64,000 bases of DNA from Erwinia aphidicola. Its GTDB lineage: Bacteria; Pseudomonadota; Gammaproteobacteria; Enterobacterales; Enterobacteriaceae. Both the position numbers and the translations under genes were made by a program. Position 1 is the first letter of the stretch; each line of letters begins with the position of its first letter. The notes below the pieces were generated by a model. The model did not search any database. It saw nothing but the letters and a program-made list of their open reading frames with translations, and was not told the DNA's origin. The stretch is taken from positions 1,302,001 through 1,366,000 of the forward strand of contig NZ_JAMKCQ010000001.1 in the NCBI RefSeq assembly GCF_024169515.1, read 5' to 3'. Below are positions 1 to 9,898 of the stretch, piece by piece.

Positions 1-92
1 CCCAAGAGCAAGCTCTCTGTGCTACCGTTCGACTTGCATGTGTTAGGCCTGCCGCCAGCGTTCAATCTGAGCCATGATCAAACTCTTCAATT
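1..92 (-). rRNA. rrs: 16S ribosomal RNA, 5' end only
   Basis: The reverse complement begins with the conserved 16S 5' sequence (AATTGAAGAGTTTGATCATG, then GCTCAG and ACGCTGGCGGCAGGCC). It runs leftward into the first variable region and leaves the window at base 1. The 5' end is placed at about 92 by comparison with E. coli 16S, which has one more A there. Next to yrdA, this corresponds in position to rrnD of E. coli. The rest of the rRNA operon lies outside the window. Confidence 0.97.
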
Positions 93-218
93 AAAAGTTC
101 GATTTGCTGAAACAAGTTCAGCGGTGCTCATCTGTAAAACGTCATAATGAATTTCATTATGTGTTCACTCGTGAGGCTTGATATTTTTTACGTCCGGAGA
201 CGTTGATATCAATCCTGC

Positions 219-258
219 GAGTGCCCACACAGATTGTCTGATAAATTGTTAAAGAGCG
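219..258 (-). promoter_or_regulatory. rRNA leader antitermination signals boxA and boxC
   Basis: On the minus strand 247-258 reads CGCTCTTTAACA, one base from the E. coli rrn boxA (TGCTCTTTAACA). It is followed by AATTTATCAGACAATCTGTG and the boxC sequence GTGTGGGCACTC at 219-230. BoxA RNA is bound by NusB-S10 and lets the rRNA transcript resist Rho. The stretch 93-218 is the remaining leader, where RNase III processing of pre-16S would take place. Confidence 0.9.
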
Positions 259-297
259 TTGCGAGCAGTGCCGAGGCTTCCTGTCGCGAGGTGGCGT

Positions 298-325
298 ATA
301 TTACGCTTTCCTCCTTCGGAGTCAA
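298..325 (-). promoter_or_regulatory. rrn P2 promoter
   Basis: On the minus strand a -35 TTGACT (320-325) and a -10 TAATAT (298-303) are separated by 16 bp, with GC-rich bases around the predicted start as in other rRNA promoters. It lies about 100 bp downstream of P1, as in E. coli rrn operons. Confidence 0.88.
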
Positions 326-419
326 CTTCTTTTTGAGAAGTTTTTCCGGCGGTTCAGATACTTCCTGAACCTTCTGAGCCGCTGGCCTGTAAGCCGTTGT
401 GCCGTCTCAGTGGTTGCGC

Positions 420-475
420 ATTATAGGGATCCCGATTTAATCCACAACCCTTTTTTCGATCTTTTTATTTGGTTG
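420..475 (-). promoter_or_regulatory. rrn P1 promoter with AT-rich UP element
   Basis: On the minus strand a -35 TTGTGG (442-447) and a perfect -10 TATAAT (420-425) are separated by 16 bp. The bases just upstream (about 448-475) are A/T-rich on the transcribed side, as expected for an UP element contacted by the alpha C-terminal domain. Fis sites would be expected in about 476-560, but I could not define them with confidence. The 93-605 stretch holds no gene other than this rRNA control region. Confidence 0.88.
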
Positions 476-605
476 CTGATTTATCGCTCTTTTCGCTGAG
501 ATCTCAGGCGATCCGCACAAATTTAGCGCGTTTTTTACCGTGGTAATTGATCAACAATCGCTTCCGGTACTACGCTGGCAGGATCCTATCTATATAGAGG
601 TCGTT

Positions 606-1160
606 ATGGTTCACAACGTACGTGCATATAAAGGAGTACGCCCACAGCTGGGTGAGCGGGTAATGATTGATGCCACCAGCGTTGTCATTGGCAATGTTTC
701 GCTGGCAGACGATGTCGGTGTCTGGCCGTTGGTCGTCATACGCGGCGACGTTAATCGCGTGACGATCGGCAAACGCAGCAATATTCAGGATGGTAGCGTG
801 CTGCACCTCACTCATCAATCGGCAACCAACCCTGACGGCTATCCGCTGGTGATTGGTGAGGATGTCACCGTAGGACATAAAGCGATGCTGCACGGCTGCA
901 CCATCGGCAATCGCGTGCTGGTTGGCATGGGGGCCATTCTGCTTGATGGGGTTGTGGTCGAAGATGATGTGATGATTGGCGCGGGGAGCCTGGTGTCGCC
1001 CGGCAAGCGTCTGGAAAGTGGCTTCCTTTATCTGGGCAGTCCGGCGAAAAAGGTAAGGCCGCTGACGTCCGATGAAATTGGCGGCCTGCTCTATTCTGCT
1101 AACAACTATGTCAGCTGGAAAAATGACTATCTGGCGGAAGAGAGCCAGACCCAACCCTGA
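606..1160 (+). CDS. yrdA: gamma-carbonic anhydrase-like hexapeptide-repeat protein YrdA
   Basis: A 184-residue protein very similar over its whole length to E. coli YrdA. It is built of left-handed beta-helix hexapeptide repeats (for example SVVIGNVSLADDVGVWPLVV) followed by a C-terminal helix. Family members form trimers that bind metal through histidines; the GHKAMLHGC segment carries likely ligands. Physiological activity is not settled for this family. The ATG at 606 was chosen because GAGG lies 5 bp upstream and the alignment with YrdA starts here; an in-frame extension to 540 has no support. Its 3' end overlaps the convergent yrdB by 34 bp. Confidence 0.92.
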   Translation: MVHNVRAYKGVRPQLGERVMIDATSVVIGNVSLADDVGVWPLVVIRGDVNRVTIGKRSNIQDGSVLHLTHQSATNPDGYPLVIGEDVTVGHKAMLHGCTIGNRVLVGMGAILLDGVVVEDDVMIGAGSLVSPGKRLESGFLYLGSPAKKVRPLTSDEIGGLLYSANNYVSWKNDYLAEESQTQP

Positions 1161-1387
1161 GCATCTTCCTGTTGATCTTTGATCGCCTGCTCAGCATCCT
1201 CTTCCAGCTCCCAGCGGTAAAGGTGGAAACAGGCCAGCGCATCCCCTTTACAGCTAAAGCGGCGAAGTAAAGCTTCGCCGCTTATGACGCAAGTGAGCGG
1301 GAAGCCATTAACCAGTGCGCTGAAGCAGACCGCCTGTAAATTTTCATCCCACCATTCCCGTTCAGGAAACTGGATGGCCTGATTCAC
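1127..1387 (-). CDS. yrdB: DUF1488 family protein YrdB
   Basis: An 86-residue small acidic protein that matches E. coli YrdB, including the MNQAIQFP start and the GWVWL end. It belongs to the DUF1488 family and has no assigned function. Its ATG overlaps the aroE stop by 4 bases, so it is probably translated from the same message as aroE. The last 34 bases overlap the end of yrdA on the other strand. Confidence 0.92.
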   Translation of the reverse strand: MNQAIQFPEREWWDENLQAVCFSALVNGFPLTCVISGEALLRRFSCKGDALACFHLYRWELEEDAEQAIKDQQEDAQGWVWLSSAR

Positions 1388-2199
1388 CCAGCCATCTCTT
1401 CTTTTAATATTTTAATCACCGGAGTGATATCCGGCATTACGCCATGCCACAGCTTAAATGAGTGTGCCGCCTGGCCCACCAGCATGCCGAGACCATCAGC
1501 CAGCTGAACTGCCCCCTGCTGACGGCACCACTGCAGAAACGGCGTGTCCCCCTGCTGATAAAACATGTCGTAGCAGCGGGTCTGTGTATTCACCAAACCA
1601 ACGGGCAGTTCCGGGACATCTCCCGCGACACCGCTGGAAGTCGCATTGATCACCAGGTCAAACTGCTCGCCGACCAGCTTCTCACGGGTTAATGCCCGCA
1701 CACCGCCCTGGCGCTGGAACAGCTGCTCTAGTTCAGCGGCTTTCGCATGGGTACGGTTAACAATAGTGATATGGGCGTGAGCTGAAAGCAGCGGGAGGAT
1801 CACACCTCTTGCTGCGCCGCCTGCGCCGATCAGGAGGATCCGGTCGTCAGGCTGGATCAGCTGCAGCCGTTGAAGATCGCTCAGCAGACCAATGCCATCG
1901 GTGTTATCGCCCAGCAGTCGGCCATCGTCGAGTTTTTTTAGCGTGTTGACCGCACCCGCCAGAGCCGCTCGCTCGCTCAGCTCGCTGGCCAGCGCATAAG
2001 CCTGCTGTTTAAACGGCAGGGTCACGTTAGCGCCTTTGCCGCCGGCGGCAAAAAAATCACGCGCGGCCTGTTCAAAACCCTCAACTGGCGCGCAAAAACG
2101 CTCATAAGGATGGGCGATCCCGCTCTGCTCAGCAAACAGCTGGTGAATGCGGGGCGATTTACTGTGATTAATCGGGTTACCGAAGACGACAAACGACAT
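1384..2199 (-). CDS. aroE: shikimate dehydrogenase (NADP+)
   Basis: A 271-residue enzyme that reduces 3-dehydroshikimate to shikimate with NADPH in aromatic amino acid synthesis. The shikimate pocket is seen as SKSPRIH near residue 14 and NVTLPFKQ with the catalytic lysine near 65. The Rossmann NADP loop is GAGGAARG and the adenine phosphate-binding motif is NRTHAKA. Length equals the family norm (E. coli 272). It sits 10 bp after tsaC and overlaps yrdB, as in the E. coli yrdD-tsaC-aroE-yrdB order. Confidence 0.98.
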   Translation of the reverse strand: MSFVVFGNPINHSKSPRIHQLFAEQSGIAHPYERFCAPVEGFEQAARDFFAAGGKGANVTLPFKQQAYALASELSERAALAGAVNTLKKLDDGRLLGDNTDGIGLLSDLQRLQLIQPDDRILLIGAGGAARGVILPLLSAHAHITIVNRTHAKAAELEQLFQRQGGVRALTREKLVGEQFDLVINATSSGVAGDVPELPVGLVNTQTRCYDMFYQQGDTPFLQWCRQQGAVQLADGLGMLVGQAAHSFKLWHGVMPDITPVIKILKEEMAG

Positions 2200-2209
2200 A
2201 GAGTTCTCT

Positions 2210-2788
2210 TTATCCCTGGCGAATCAGTTCACCGGTTAATACATCGCGGATTTCTGACGGATTCTGGCGGCCGCCCGTTTCTCCCTGCAGCACGGGGAAA
2301 CCTTCACCGAACTGCGCCAGCACCTCCGCCACATTGCGGCACGGTGGTAAACCGCTGAGGTTGGCACTGGTAGAGACTAATGGCTTGTCAAAAGCCTGAC
2401 ACAGTTTGACCACATCAGGATGATTACTGACGCGCACTGCCAGCGAGGAGAAGCGCCCGGTCAGCCAGCGCGGTGTCTCTTGACGCGCGGGCAGCACCCA
2501 GGTCACCGGCCCAGGCCAGCGGGAAAACATCCGCTCTTTCTGTTCGGCGCTCAACTGCTCATCGGCAATATAAGGGAGTAACTGCTGGTAGTCAGCGGCA
2601 ATCAAGATCAGCCCCTTATCTACCGGGCGGCGCTTCAGTGCCAGCAGTTGCATGACCGCAGCCTCACTGTCGGGATCGCAGCCGAGGCCAAATACCGCCT
2701 CTGTGGGGTAAGCAATTACGGCTGACTGGCGCAATTGCGCAACGCAGAGCGCTACAGAGTCATGCACTGGTTTCATCTTCACTACCAT
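2210..2788 (-). CDS. tsaC: threonylcarbamoyl-AMP synthase TsaC
   Basis: A YrdC/Sua5-family protein that makes threonylcarbamoyl-AMP from threonine, bicarbonate and ATP, the first step of the t6A37 tRNA modification. The conserved [18 protein letters not shown] and [13 protein letters not shown] segments and the STSANLSG motif are present. Length is 192 residues from the upstream ATG (2788) or 188 from the next ATG (2776). Neither has a strong ribosome-binding site and both overlap the end of yrdD, so the exact start is uncertain. Confidence 0.95.
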   Translation of the reverse strand: MVVKMKPVHDSVALCVAQLRQSAVIAYPTEAVFGLGCDPDSEAAVMQLLALKRRPVDKGLILIAADYQQLLPYIADEQLSAEQKERMFSRWPGPVTWVLPARQETPRWLTGRFSSLAVRVSNHPDVVKLCQAFDKPLVSTSANLSGLPPCRNVAEVLAQFGEGFPVLQGETGGRQNPSEIRDVLTGELIRQG

Positions 2789-3329
2789 TTATCACTGTTA
2801 CAGGTTTGCCGCAGGCTTTACTGGCGCAGAAACGCTTCACACCTCTGGCGGTTTTCTTTTCTATTAGCAACGGGAACTGGCAGAACTCACACACCCCTTC
2901 CAGCGGAGTGAAGTTCACTGCAAACTGACAGTCGGGATAGCGGTCACAGGCGTGGAATGTTTTACCGTAACGCGAACGTCGTGCCACCAGCTTTCCGCTC
3001 TGACACTGCGGGCAGGCGAGCGTGGTTTCATCCGGCTTATCGATAGTTTCGGTATGCTCGCATTCCGGGTATTCACTACAGGCGACAAACATGCCGTAAC
3101 GCCCCTGGCGCAATACCAGTTCGGCCCCACATTTCGGGCACAGCTGACCTTCGAGCACTTTAACAATGTGCCCGTCAGCCTGGCCTTTCAGCGGCCGAAT
3201 AAAGTCGCATTCGGGGTAGAGTGAGCAACCAAGAAAAGCGCCATGTTTCCCGGAGCGAATAACCAGTTCTGCCCCACACTGGGGGCAGGGTTCATTTTTT
3301 CGCACAGCGAAAAGCGCTGTTTTATTCAT
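2760..3329 (-). CDS. yrdD: topoisomerase C-terminal-like zinc-finger protein YrdD
   Basis: A 189-residue protein made of repeated C4 zinc fingers of the kind found at the C-terminus of topoisomerase I: CPQCGAEL...[12 protein letters not shown]...FVAC, CPQCQSG...FHAC and a divergent CEFC...CASKAC. The family probably binds single-stranded nucleic acid, but its role is not known. The ATG at 3329 is where similarity with E. coli YrdD begins ([10 protein letters not shown]). The end overlaps tsaC. Confidence 0.93.
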   Translation of the reverse strand: MNKTALFAVRKNEPCPQCGAELVIRSGKHGAFLGCSLYPECDFIRPLKGQADGHIVKVLEGQLCPKCGAELVLRQGRYGMFVACSEYPECEHTETIDKPDETTLACPQCQSGKLVARRSRYGKTFHACDRYPDCQFAVNFTPLEGVCEFCQFPLLIEKKTARGVKRFCASKACGKPVTVINGSEDETSA

Positions 3330-3354
3330 AACTTTGTGTACACGAAGGCAAACT

Positions 3355-3828
3355 TCAGTGCAGCATTCCTTCATTGACGTCGAAAAGTAGCTCTTCCATT
3401 TGCTGATAGGCGTTTTCACATCCGGGGATATTAAACAGCACCATCAGCACCACCCATTTGAGATCGTCCAGATCAAACTCGAGGGTATCCAGAGCCATAA
3501 TACGTTCGATAACCATTTCGCGCGTGTCCAGATTCAGAACCTGAATTTGTTCCAGGAACAGAATAAAGCCACGGCAGTTGGCATCTAAACGCTGACTCTC
3601 TTCCTCGGTGTAGATACGCATAGACAGCGGATCGGTAGTCAGCAGAATCGGAGCGACAAGGCCGTCCTGATAATCTGCCAGCTTTTCCAACCAGTTCAAC
3701 GCATTATAGATATCTTCACGATGAAAACCTGCATCGGACAGATCATCAGTCAATTTATCCTGGTCAACGCGCATTTCTGCCTCGTTGTGGATATACGTTT
3801 CAAATAAGTACATTAGTACGTCGAACAT
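3355..3828 (-). CDS. smg: Smg protein (DUF494)
   Basis: A 157-residue protein identical in length to E. coli Smg and nearly identical at the ends ([14 protein letters not shown] ... [13 protein letters not shown]). It is acidic, predicted helical and without a known biochemical function. Its start overlaps the end of dprA by 29 bases, which suggests translational coupling within a dprA-smg-yrdD-tsaC-aroE-yrdB transcript. Confidence 0.96.
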   Translation of the reverse strand: MFDVLMYLFETYIHNEAEMRVDQDKLTDDLSDAGFHREDIYNALNWLEKLADYQDGLVAPILLTTDPLSMRIYTEEESQRLDANCRGFILFLEQIQVLNLDTREMVIERIMALDTLEFDLDDLKWVVLMVLFNIPGCENAYQQMEELLFDVNEGMLH

Positions 3829-4924
3829 GGCTTGCCCTCCTCAATCGGACATAGCCGCCGGGTACAGCTGCGATCCACCCTGCTAACTCCAACTCAAGCA
3901 GCTTAGCTACGATGGCTGGCACAGGTTGGCCGGCACGTTCAGCGACGACGTCAACAGGTGTAACCTCATCTCCTACGTTAGCCAACACATCGGGAAATGG
4001 CAATGAAGGATTGCTGTCCGACGTGGAATAATTGGCTGAATCTGGAAAATCAGGAAGCCAGTTAAGGTCGCTCTGTATTTGCTCAAGAATATTGTTGGGA
4101 TGGGCAACTAACATCGCGCCCTGCTGAATTAACCAGTTCGTCCCTTCGCTTCCCGGATTACCCAGCGCGCCGGGCAAAGCAAATACGTCGCGGTTCTGCT
4201 CCAGCGCTAACCTGGCCGTCAGCAGCGACCCGCTACGCAACGTCGCCTCAACCACCAGCACGCCCAGGCTTAAACCGCTAATAATACGATTACGTCGTGG
4301 GAAATAGGGCCCACGAGCCGTTACCGATAGAGGAAACTCGGACACCAGCGCTCCCCCAGCGGCGATAATTTGCCCGGCCAGCGCTCTGTGCCGCGACGGA
4401 TAAACCGCGTTCAGGCCGCTACCCAACACGGCAATTGTTTTCCCCTCTACCTCCAGCGCGGCGCGGTGCGCAATGCCATCAATGCCAATTGCCAGCCCAC
4501 TGGTAATCGTCATGCCACTCAGGGCCAAAGCCTGAGTAAACCAGCTGCCCCACTCGCGGCCATAATGGCTGCAGTGTCGGCTGCCCACTATCGCCAGTTG
4601 CCGCGTGTTCAGCAATTCCACATCGCCCGCAATAAATAGCATCAGCGGAAAGTTGCTCAGGGACTTGAGCCGCTCAGGATAATGAGGGCTGTCGGGCGTA
4701 ATGAAACTGTGCCCGGGCTCTGCCAGCCAGCGCCGTGTTTCATCAATAATTCGCCCATCATATTGCCTGAACGCCTCCAGCTGCCCTGCCGTCCATGGCA
4801 GTGCAGCCAGAGCAGGGGTATCTGACGGTTCAATTTCCCTGATTTGCTGTAGCAGAATCAGGCGCTGAGGGCTGGATAACCCTGAGACGCCTGAAAGGCG
4901 CAGCGCACACTCAATAGGTGACAT
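3800..4924 (-). CDS. dprA: DNA-processing protein DprA (Smf)
   Basis: A 374-residue DprA/Smf protein. In competent bacteria DprA protects incoming single-stranded DNA and loads RecA. The Rossmann-fold core shows [28 protein letters not shown] and [14 protein letters not shown]. The C-terminal about 60 residues form a winged-helix-like DML1 domain ([26 protein letters not shown]). It is the first gene of the leftward cluster and is divergent from def across 127 bp. Confidence 0.96.
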   Translation of the reverse strand: MSPIECALRLSGVSGLSSPQRLILLQQIREIEPSDTPALAALPWTAGQLEAFRQYDGRIIDETRRWLAEPGHSFITPDSPHYPERLKSLSNFPLMLFIAGDVELLNTRQLAIVGSRHCSHYGREWGSWFTQALALSGMTITSGLAIGIDGIAHRAALEVEGKTIAVLGSGLNAVYPSRHRALAGQIIAAGGALVSEFPLSVTARGPYFPRRNRIISGLSLGVLVVEATLRSGSLLTARLALEQNRDVFALPGALGNPGSEGTNWLIQQGAMLVAHPNNILEQIQSDLNWLPDFPDSANYSTSDSNPSLPFPDVLANVGDEVTPVDVVAERAGQPVPAIVAKLLELELAGWIAAVPGGYVRLRRASHVRRTNVLI

Positions 4925-5051
4925 TATTCTCTCCCTGATTTTGCCCCTTCCCCCTGAAGGTTACCTGCCAGGAATGCTGTCAATCGCAGCGTGAAATGTC
5001 TACAATAAGAGGATTAAAACTCTCATCCCTTGAATACAGATCTGGAAAGTT

Positions 5052-5561
5052 ATGTCCGTTTTGCAGGTATTACATTTTCCTGACGAGCGCCTGCGCATCG
5101 TTGCGAAACCCGTTAAAGAAGTAAATGCCGATATTCAGCGTATCGTCGACGATATGTTTGAAACCATGTATGCCGAAGAAGGCATCGGTCTGGCAGCGAC
5201 ACAGGTTGATATCCATCAGCGGATTATCGTGATTGATGTTTCTGAAAATCGCGATGAGCGCCTGGTGCTGATCAACCCGGAGCTGCTGGAAGATAGTGGC
5301 GAAACCGGCATTGAAGAAGGTTGCCTGTCGATCCCTGAACAGCGTGCTTTGGTGCCGCGTTCAGAGAAAGTCAAAATCCGAGCGCTGGACCGCGAAGGAA
5401 ACAGCTACGAGTTGGAAGCGGATGGGCTGCTGGCAATCTGTATCCAGCATGAAATGGATCATCTGGTCGGTAAACTGTTTATTGATTACCTGTCGCCAAT
5501 GAAACGTCAGCGTATTCGTCAGAAGCTGGAAAAGCTCTATCGCCAGAGCGCCCGCGACTAA
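5052..5561 (+). CDS. def: peptide deformylase
   Basis: A 169-residue iron hydrolase that removes the formyl group from the N-terminal methionine of new proteins. All three family motifs are seen: G44-[15 protein letters not shown] with the metal cysteine, and QHEMDHL with the two metal histidines and the catalytic glutamate. It forms a translation-initiation pair with fmt 23 bp downstream, and both are followed by rsmB and trkA as in E. coli. Confidence 0.98.
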   Translation: MSVLQVLHFPDERLRIVAKPVKEVNADIQRIVDDMFETMYAEEGIGLAATQVDIHQRIIVIDVSENRDERLVLINPELLEDSGETGIEEGCLSIPEQRALVPRSEKVKIRALDREGNSYELEADGLLAICIQHEMDHLVGKLFIDYLSPMKRQRIRQKLEKLYRQSARD

Positions 5562-5584
5562 GTTCGTTGACTAAAGGGAATCAC

Positions 5585-6532
5585 GTGTCCGAATCGTTAA
5601 AAATCATTTTTGCCGGCACCCCCGACTTTGCAGCGCGTCATCTTGACGCGCTGTTGTCATCCGGGCACCAGGTAGTGGGCGTTTTCACTCAGCCCGACCG
5701 CCCTGCCGGCCGCGGAAATAAAGTGACCGCCAGCCCGGTCAAGCAGCTGGCTGAGCAGCACAACATTCCGGTGTTCCAGCCTAAATCCCTGCGTCCTGAA
5801 GAGAATCAGCAGTGGGTTGCCGCGCTAAACGCCGATGTCATGGTGGTGGTCGCTTATGGCTTGATCCTGCCAAAGGCGGTGCTGGAGATGCCTCGTCTCG
5901 GCTGCATCAACGTTCACGGTTCCTTGCTGCCACGCTGGCGTGGCGCCGCACCAATCCAGCGCTCGCTGTGGGCGGGCGATGCCGAAACCGGCGTGACTAT
6001 CATGCAGATGGATGTGGGCCTGGATACCGGCGATATGCTGCATAAGCTGGCCTGCCCAATTGAAGCCCACGATACCAGCGCCACGCTGTATGACAAACTG
6101 GCAGAGCTCGGTCCGGCTGGTATGCTGAGCACGCTGGCGCAGCTTGCCGACGGCAGCGCACAGCCTGAAGTGCAGGATGAAGCTCTGGTGAGCTATGCCG
6201 AGAAGCTGAGTAAAGAGGAGGCCCGTCTCGACTGGACCTTGTCAGCGCTGCAGCTGGAGCGCTGCATCCGCGCCTTTAATCCGTGGCCAGTCAGCTACTT
6301 CATTATTGATGAGCAGCCGGTGAAGGTGTGGAAGGCCAGCGTGCTTCCTGCCGTTAGTCATCACCAGCCGGGCGAGATCCTGCAGGCCGATAAGCACGGC
6401 ATTCAGGTGGTTACCGCTGATGGCGTGCTGAATATTGAAGAACTCCAGCCTGCGGGCAAGAAAGCGATGAAAGCCCAGGACCTGCTTAATTCCCGCCGCG
6501 AATGGTTCACCCCAGGCAATATCATTGCCTGA
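5585..6532 (+). CDS. fmt: methionyl-tRNA formyltransferase
   Basis: A 315-residue enzyme that formylates initiator Met-tRNA using 10-formyl-tetrahydrofolate. The N-terminal formyltransferase domain carries [20 protein letters not shown] with the catalytic Asn and His, and the C-terminal domain binds tRNA. The start is taken as GTG at 5585, with AAAGGGA 7 bp upstream, because alignment with E. coli Fmt (MSESL) begins there. An in-frame ATG at 5567 would add six residues next to the def stop and lacks a ribosome site. Confidence 0.96.
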   Translation: MSESLKIIFAGTPDFAARHLDALLSSGHQVVGVFTQPDRPAGRGNKVTASPVKQLAEQHNIPVFQPKSLRPEENQQWVAALNADVMVVVAYGLILPKAVLEMPRLGCINVHGSLLPRWRGAAPIQRSLWAGDAETGVTIMQMDVGLDTGDMLHKLACPIEAHDTSATLYDKLAELGPAGMLSTLAQLADGSAQPEVQDEALVSYAEKLSKEEARLDWTLSALQLERCIRAFNPWPVSYFIIDEQPVKVWKASVLPAVSHHQPGEILQADKHGIQVVTADGVLNIEELQPAGKKAMKAQDLLNSRREWFTPGNIIA

Positions 6533-6536
6533 TACT

Positions 6537-6564
6537 CTGCCCGGCATCACCGCCGGGCAGTTTT
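6537..6564 (+). terminator. hairpin with T tract between fmt and rsmB
   Basis: A 9-bp stem CTGCCCGGC/GCCGGGCAG with a 6-base loop is followed by TTTT. It sits 4 bases after the fmt stop and 16 bases before rsmB. It looks like an intrinsic terminator or attenuator that reduces read-through into rsmB; the T tract is short, so termination may be partial. Confidence 0.7.
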
Positions 6565-6579
6565 ACATGCGAATCCTCT

Positions 6580-7869
6580 ATGAAAAAAAATACCAATTTA
6601 CGCAGCGTTGCCGCTCAGACTATCGAGAAGGTTGTCGAACAGGGGCAGTCGCTTAGCAACGTGCTGCCTGCCGCCCAGAAAGCCGTAGGCGAGAAAGATG
6701 CCGCGCTGTTACAAGAGCTATGCTACGGCGTACTGCGCACGCTGCCGCAGCTGGAGTGGATCATCAGCAAGCTGATGTCACGCCCGATGACCGGCAAACA
6801 GCGCGCGATTCACTTCCTGATCATGGTCGGCCTTTATCAGCTGCTGTTTACCCGCATTCCTTCCCATGCGGCGCTGGCTGAGACCGTGGAGGGGGCAGTT
6901 GCCCTCAAGCGCCCGCAGCTGAAGGGATTGATCAACGGTGTGCTGCGCCAGTTCCAGCGCCAGCAGGAAGAGCTGACCCAGCAGATGAACGACGGCGAAC
7001 AGCAGTATCTGCATCCGAAATGGCTGCTGGAGAGGCTGAAGCGCGCGTGGCCCGGGCAGTGGCAGCAGATTGTTGATGCCAATAATCAACGCCCGCCAAT
7101 GTGGCTGCGCGTGAATCGTCAGCATCACAGCCGTGATGCCTGGCTGGCTTTGCTGGCAGAAAGCGGCAAAACCGGATTTGCTCACCCGCAGCATAGCGAC
7201 GCGGTTCGGTTGGAATCACCGTGCGCGGTGGGACAGCTTCCTGGTTTTGACCAGGGCTGGGTGACCGTGCAGGATGCTTCAGCTCAGGGCTGTGTTGCCC
7301 TGCTCGATCCGCAAAACGGCGAGAAGATCCTCGACCTGTGCGCCGCACCCGGCGGCAAAACCACGCATATTCTGGAAGCCGCGCCGCAGGCTGACGTTAT
7401 GGCCGTTGACGTCGATGCTCAGCGTCTGGCAAGAATTAGTGAGAATTTGCAACGCCTCGACATGCACGCAGAGGTTAAGCTTGGCGACGGCCGCACGCCT
7501 GCAGAGTGGTGTGGCGATACGCAGTTTGATCGCATTTTACTGGATGCACCCTGCTCGGCTACCGGCGTTATTCGTCGTCATCCGGATATCAAATGGCTGC
7601 GTCGCGACCGCGATATTGCTGAGCTGGCGATCTTACAGCAGCAGATCCTCGATGCCGTCTGGCCACATCTGAAGAAAGGCGGCACGCTGCTTTACGCCAC
7701 ATGCTCGATACTGCCGGAAGAGAATCACCAGCAGATCGCGCAGTTCCTGCAGCGCCACGGCGATGCAAGCCTGGTCGAAACCGGCGATCTGGCTCAGCCA
7801 GGTATCCAGGTGTTCCCGCAGGTGGAAGGCGGCGATGGCTTCTACTATGCAAAATTGATAAAACAGTGA
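6580..7869 (+). CDS. rsmB: 16S rRNA m5C967 methyltransferase RsmB
   Basis: A 429-residue protein that methylates C967 of 16S rRNA with S-adenosylmethionine. It has an N-terminal NusB-like domain and a C-terminal Rossmann methyltransferase domain with [14 protein letters not shown], the DAPCSATG motif and the catalytic-cysteine motif [11 protein letters not shown]. The start is ATG 6580 (MKKNTNLRS), which matches E. coli; the longer reading frame from 6502 would overlap fmt and the hairpin. Confidence 0.97.
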   Translation: MKKNTNLRSVAAQTIEKVVEQGQSLSNVLPAAQKAVGEKDAALLQELCYGVLRTLPQLEWIISKLMSRPMTGKQRAIHFLIMVGLYQLLFTRIPSHAALAETVEGAVALKRPQLKGLINGVLRQFQRQQEELTQQMNDGEQQYLHPKWLLERLKRAWPGQWQQIVDANNQRPPMWLRVNRQHHSRDAWLALLAESGKTGFAHPQHSDAVRLESPCAVGQLPGFDQGWVTVQDASAQGCVALLDPQNGEKILDLCAAPGGKTTHILEAAPQADVMAVDVDAQRLARISENLQRLDMHAEVKLGDGRTPAEWCGDTQFDRILLDAPCSATGVIRRHPDIKWLRRDRDIAELAILQQQILDAVWPHLKKGGTLLYATCSILPEENHQQIAQFLQRHGDASLVETGDLAQPGIQVFPQVEGGDGFYYAKLIKQ

Positions 7870-7929
7870 AACAGGTGGCATGGCTTAGCCGCGCCACAAA
7901 TTGAACGACAACCAACAGACTGAAGCATA

Positions 7930-9306
7930 ATGAAAATTATCATTCTTGGTGCAGGTCAGGTCGGCGGAACGCTAGCTGAGAACCTGGTCGGTGAAAACAA
8001 CGATATTACCGTGGTCGATACCGATCCCCTGCGCCTGCGTCAGTTACAGGACAAATTCGATTTACGCGTGGTGCAGGGGCACGGCTCTCATCCGCGCGTG
8101 CTGCGTGAAGCCGGTGCGGAAGATGCGGATATGCTGGTTGCCGTCACCAACTCTGATGAAACCAACATGGTCGCCTGCCAGGTCGCCTACTCCCTGTTTA
8201 ACACGCCGAACCGTATCGCCCGTATCCGCGCCCCGGATTATATCCGTGACGCCGATAAGCTGTTTATCCCGGAAGCGGTACCCATCGACCACCTGATCTC
8301 TCCGGAGCAGCTGGTAATTGATAATATTTATCGTCTGATCGAATACCCTGGTGCGCTGCAGGTGGTGAACTTTGCGGAAGGGAAAGTCAGCCTGGCAGTG
8401 GTCAAAGCCTATTATGGCGGCCCGCTGGTCGGGAATGCGCTATCCGTGATGCGTGAACATATGCCGCATATCGATACGCGCGTTGCCGCTATTTTCCGCC
8501 AGGATCGCCCTATTCGCCCGCAGGGCTCCACCATCATTGAGGCAGGCGATGAAGTGTTCTTCATTGCTGCCAGCCAGCATATTCGTGCGGTGATGAGTGA
8601 GTATCAGCGGCTGGAGAAACCGTATAAGCGCATTATGATCGTCGGCGGCGGAAATATCGGCTTTGGTCTCGCGCAGCGCCTGGAAAAACAGTACAGCGTT
8701 AAACTGATCGAGCGCGATCAGCAGCGCGCCGCCGAGCTGGCAGAAAACTTGCAAAACACCATCGTGTTTTATGGCGATGCCTCCGATCAGGAACTGCTGG
8801 CCGAGGAGCACGTTGATCAAACCGATCTTTTCATTGCCATCACCAACGATGATGAAGCCAATATCATGTCGGCAATGCTGGCCAAGCGCATGGGCGCGAA
8901 AAAGGCTATGGTGCTTATCCAGCGCCGCGCCTATGTCGATCTGGTGCAGGGCAGCGTCATCGATATCGCGATCTCCCCGCAGCAGGCGACCATCTCGGCG
9001 CTGCTGGGGCACGTGCGTAAAGCGGATATTGTCGGGGTTTCTTCACTGCGCCGCGGCGTGGCGGAAGCCATTGAAGCTATCGCGCACGGCGAGGAGTCGA
9101 CCTCACGCGTGGTCGGGCGCCTGATTGATGATATCAAGCTGCCACCGGGAACCATCATTGGTGCCGTGGTGCGCGGTAACGATGTGATGATTGCTAATGA
9201 TAACCTGCGTATTGAGCAGGGGGACCACGTGATCATGTTCCTGACCGACAAGAAGTTTGTCCCGGACGTCGAACGCCTGTTCCAGCCCAGCCCGTTCTTC
9301 CTCTAA
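7930..9306 (+). CDS. trkA: Trk potassium transporter NAD-binding subunit TrkA
   Basis: A 458-residue cytoplasmic regulator of the TrkH/TrkG potassium channels. It contains two RCK modules: each has a Rossmann NAD(H)-binding fold ([12 protein letters not shown] at the start and [12 protein letters not shown] near residue 237) followed by a TrkA-C domain. Length equals E. coli TrkA. It lies 60 bp after rsmB and before the osmotic channel gene mscL, a functionally sensible neighbour. Confidence 0.98.
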   Translation: MKIIILGAGQVGGTLAENLVGENNDITVVDTDPLRLRQLQDKFDLRVVQGHGSHPRVLREAGAEDADMLVAVTNSDETNMVACQVAYSLFNTPNRIARIRAPDYIRDADKLFIPEAVPIDHLISPEQLVIDNIYRLIEYPGALQVVNFAEGKVSLAVVKAYYGGPLVGNALSVMREHMPHIDTRVAAIFRQDRPIRPQGSTIIEAGDEVFFIAASQHIRAVMSEYQRLEKPYKRIMIVGGGNIGFGLAQRLEKQYSVKLIERDQQRAAELAENLQNTIVFYGDASDQELLAEEHVDQTDLFIAITNDDEANIMSAMLAKRMGAKKAMVLIQRRAYVDLVQGSVIDIAISPQQATISALLGHVRKADIVGVSSLRRGVAEAIEAIAHGEESTSRVVGRLIDDIKLPPGTIIGAVVRGNDVMIANDNLRIEQGDHVIMFLTDKKFVPDVERLFQPSPFFL

Positions 9307-9328
9307 CGACCCTATCTGTCTGTCTGAT

Positions 9329-9353
9329 TTCACCCGGCGTTACCCCGGGTGAA
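9329..9353 (+). terminator. stem-loop after trkA
   Basis: A 9-bp stem TTCACCCGG/CCGGGTGAA with a 7-base loop starts 23 bases after the trkA stop. No T tract follows, so it may be an mRNA 3'-end stabiliser or processing point and not a strong intrinsic terminator. The mscL promoter should lie in 9354-9435. Confidence 0.5.
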
Positions 9354-9435
9354 TGTCGACATTTATCAGCAATCACCGTGGTAAAAAGCCAATCCTTTGT
9401 TAGACTTAGAAAATTGGCAAAAATGGGAGATAACA

Positions 9436-9849
9436 ATGAGTTTATTCAAAGAGTTTCGCGATTTCGCGATGCGTGGCAATGTCGTCGATCTGGCTGTGGG
9501 TGTCATCATCGGTGCTGCGTTTGGTAAAATCGTCTCTTCACTGGTGGCAAATATCATCATGCCACCGCTGGGGTTACTGATTGGGGGCGTCGATTTCAAG
9601 CAGTTCAGCTGGGTGTTAAAAGCCGCAGATGGTACAGCGCCTGCTGTAGTGATGGAGTACGGGATTTTCCTGCAGACCATTTTTGACTTTATGATCGTTG
9701 CGTTTGCCATCTTCATGGCGATTAAAGTGATGAACAAGATGTACAAAAGAAAGGAAGTGGAAAAACCGGCACCGAAACCTTCTGCTGAAGAAACGCTGCT
9801 GAGCGAAATCCGCGATCTGCTGAAAGAACAGAATAACAAACCGCTTTAA
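9436..9849 (+). CDS. mscL: large-conductance mechanosensitive channel MscL
   Basis: A 137-residue inner-membrane channel that opens under hypo-osmotic shock. The N-terminal amphipathic helix [14 protein letters not shown] leads into pore helix TM1 ([21 protein letters not shown]), a periplasmic loop, TM2 and a charged C-terminal helix. The ATG at 9436 with GGGAG upstream matches the E. coli start; an in-frame codon at 9397 is not supported. Confidence 0.98.
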   Translation: MSLFKEFRDFAMRGNVVDLAVGVIIGAAFGKIVSSLVANIIMPPLGLLIGGVDFKQFSWVLKAADGTAPAVVMEYGIFLQTIFDFMIVAFAIFMAIKVMNKMYKRKEVEKPAPKPSAEETLLSEIRDLLKEQNNKPL

Positions 9850-9871
9850 GGGATTGTCTGTTGCGAAAACG

Positions 9872-9898
9872 AAAACCGCCACCGCTGGCGGTTTTTTT
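9872..9898 (+). terminator. mscL intrinsic terminator (probably bidirectional)
   Basis: Stem ACCGCCA/TGGCGGT (9875-9881 and 9886-9892) with loop CCGC is preceded by AAAA and followed by seven T in total, an excellent intrinsic terminator for mscL. On the opposite strand it also ends in a T-rich run, so it can stop arfA transcripts. Its right edge overlaps the last codon of arfA. Confidence 0.88.

Noticed and set aside
4978..4983. TTGACA on the minus strand between def and dprA as a dprA -35.
   Set aside because: The expected -10 position reads CCTTCA, so no promoter could be supported. TACAAT at 5001 on the plus strand may serve def but lacks a good -35.
6502..6579. Longer N-terminus for RsmB.
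   Set aside because: The extra 26 residues overlap the fmt end and the hairpin, are not similar to RsmB, and lack a ribosome site.
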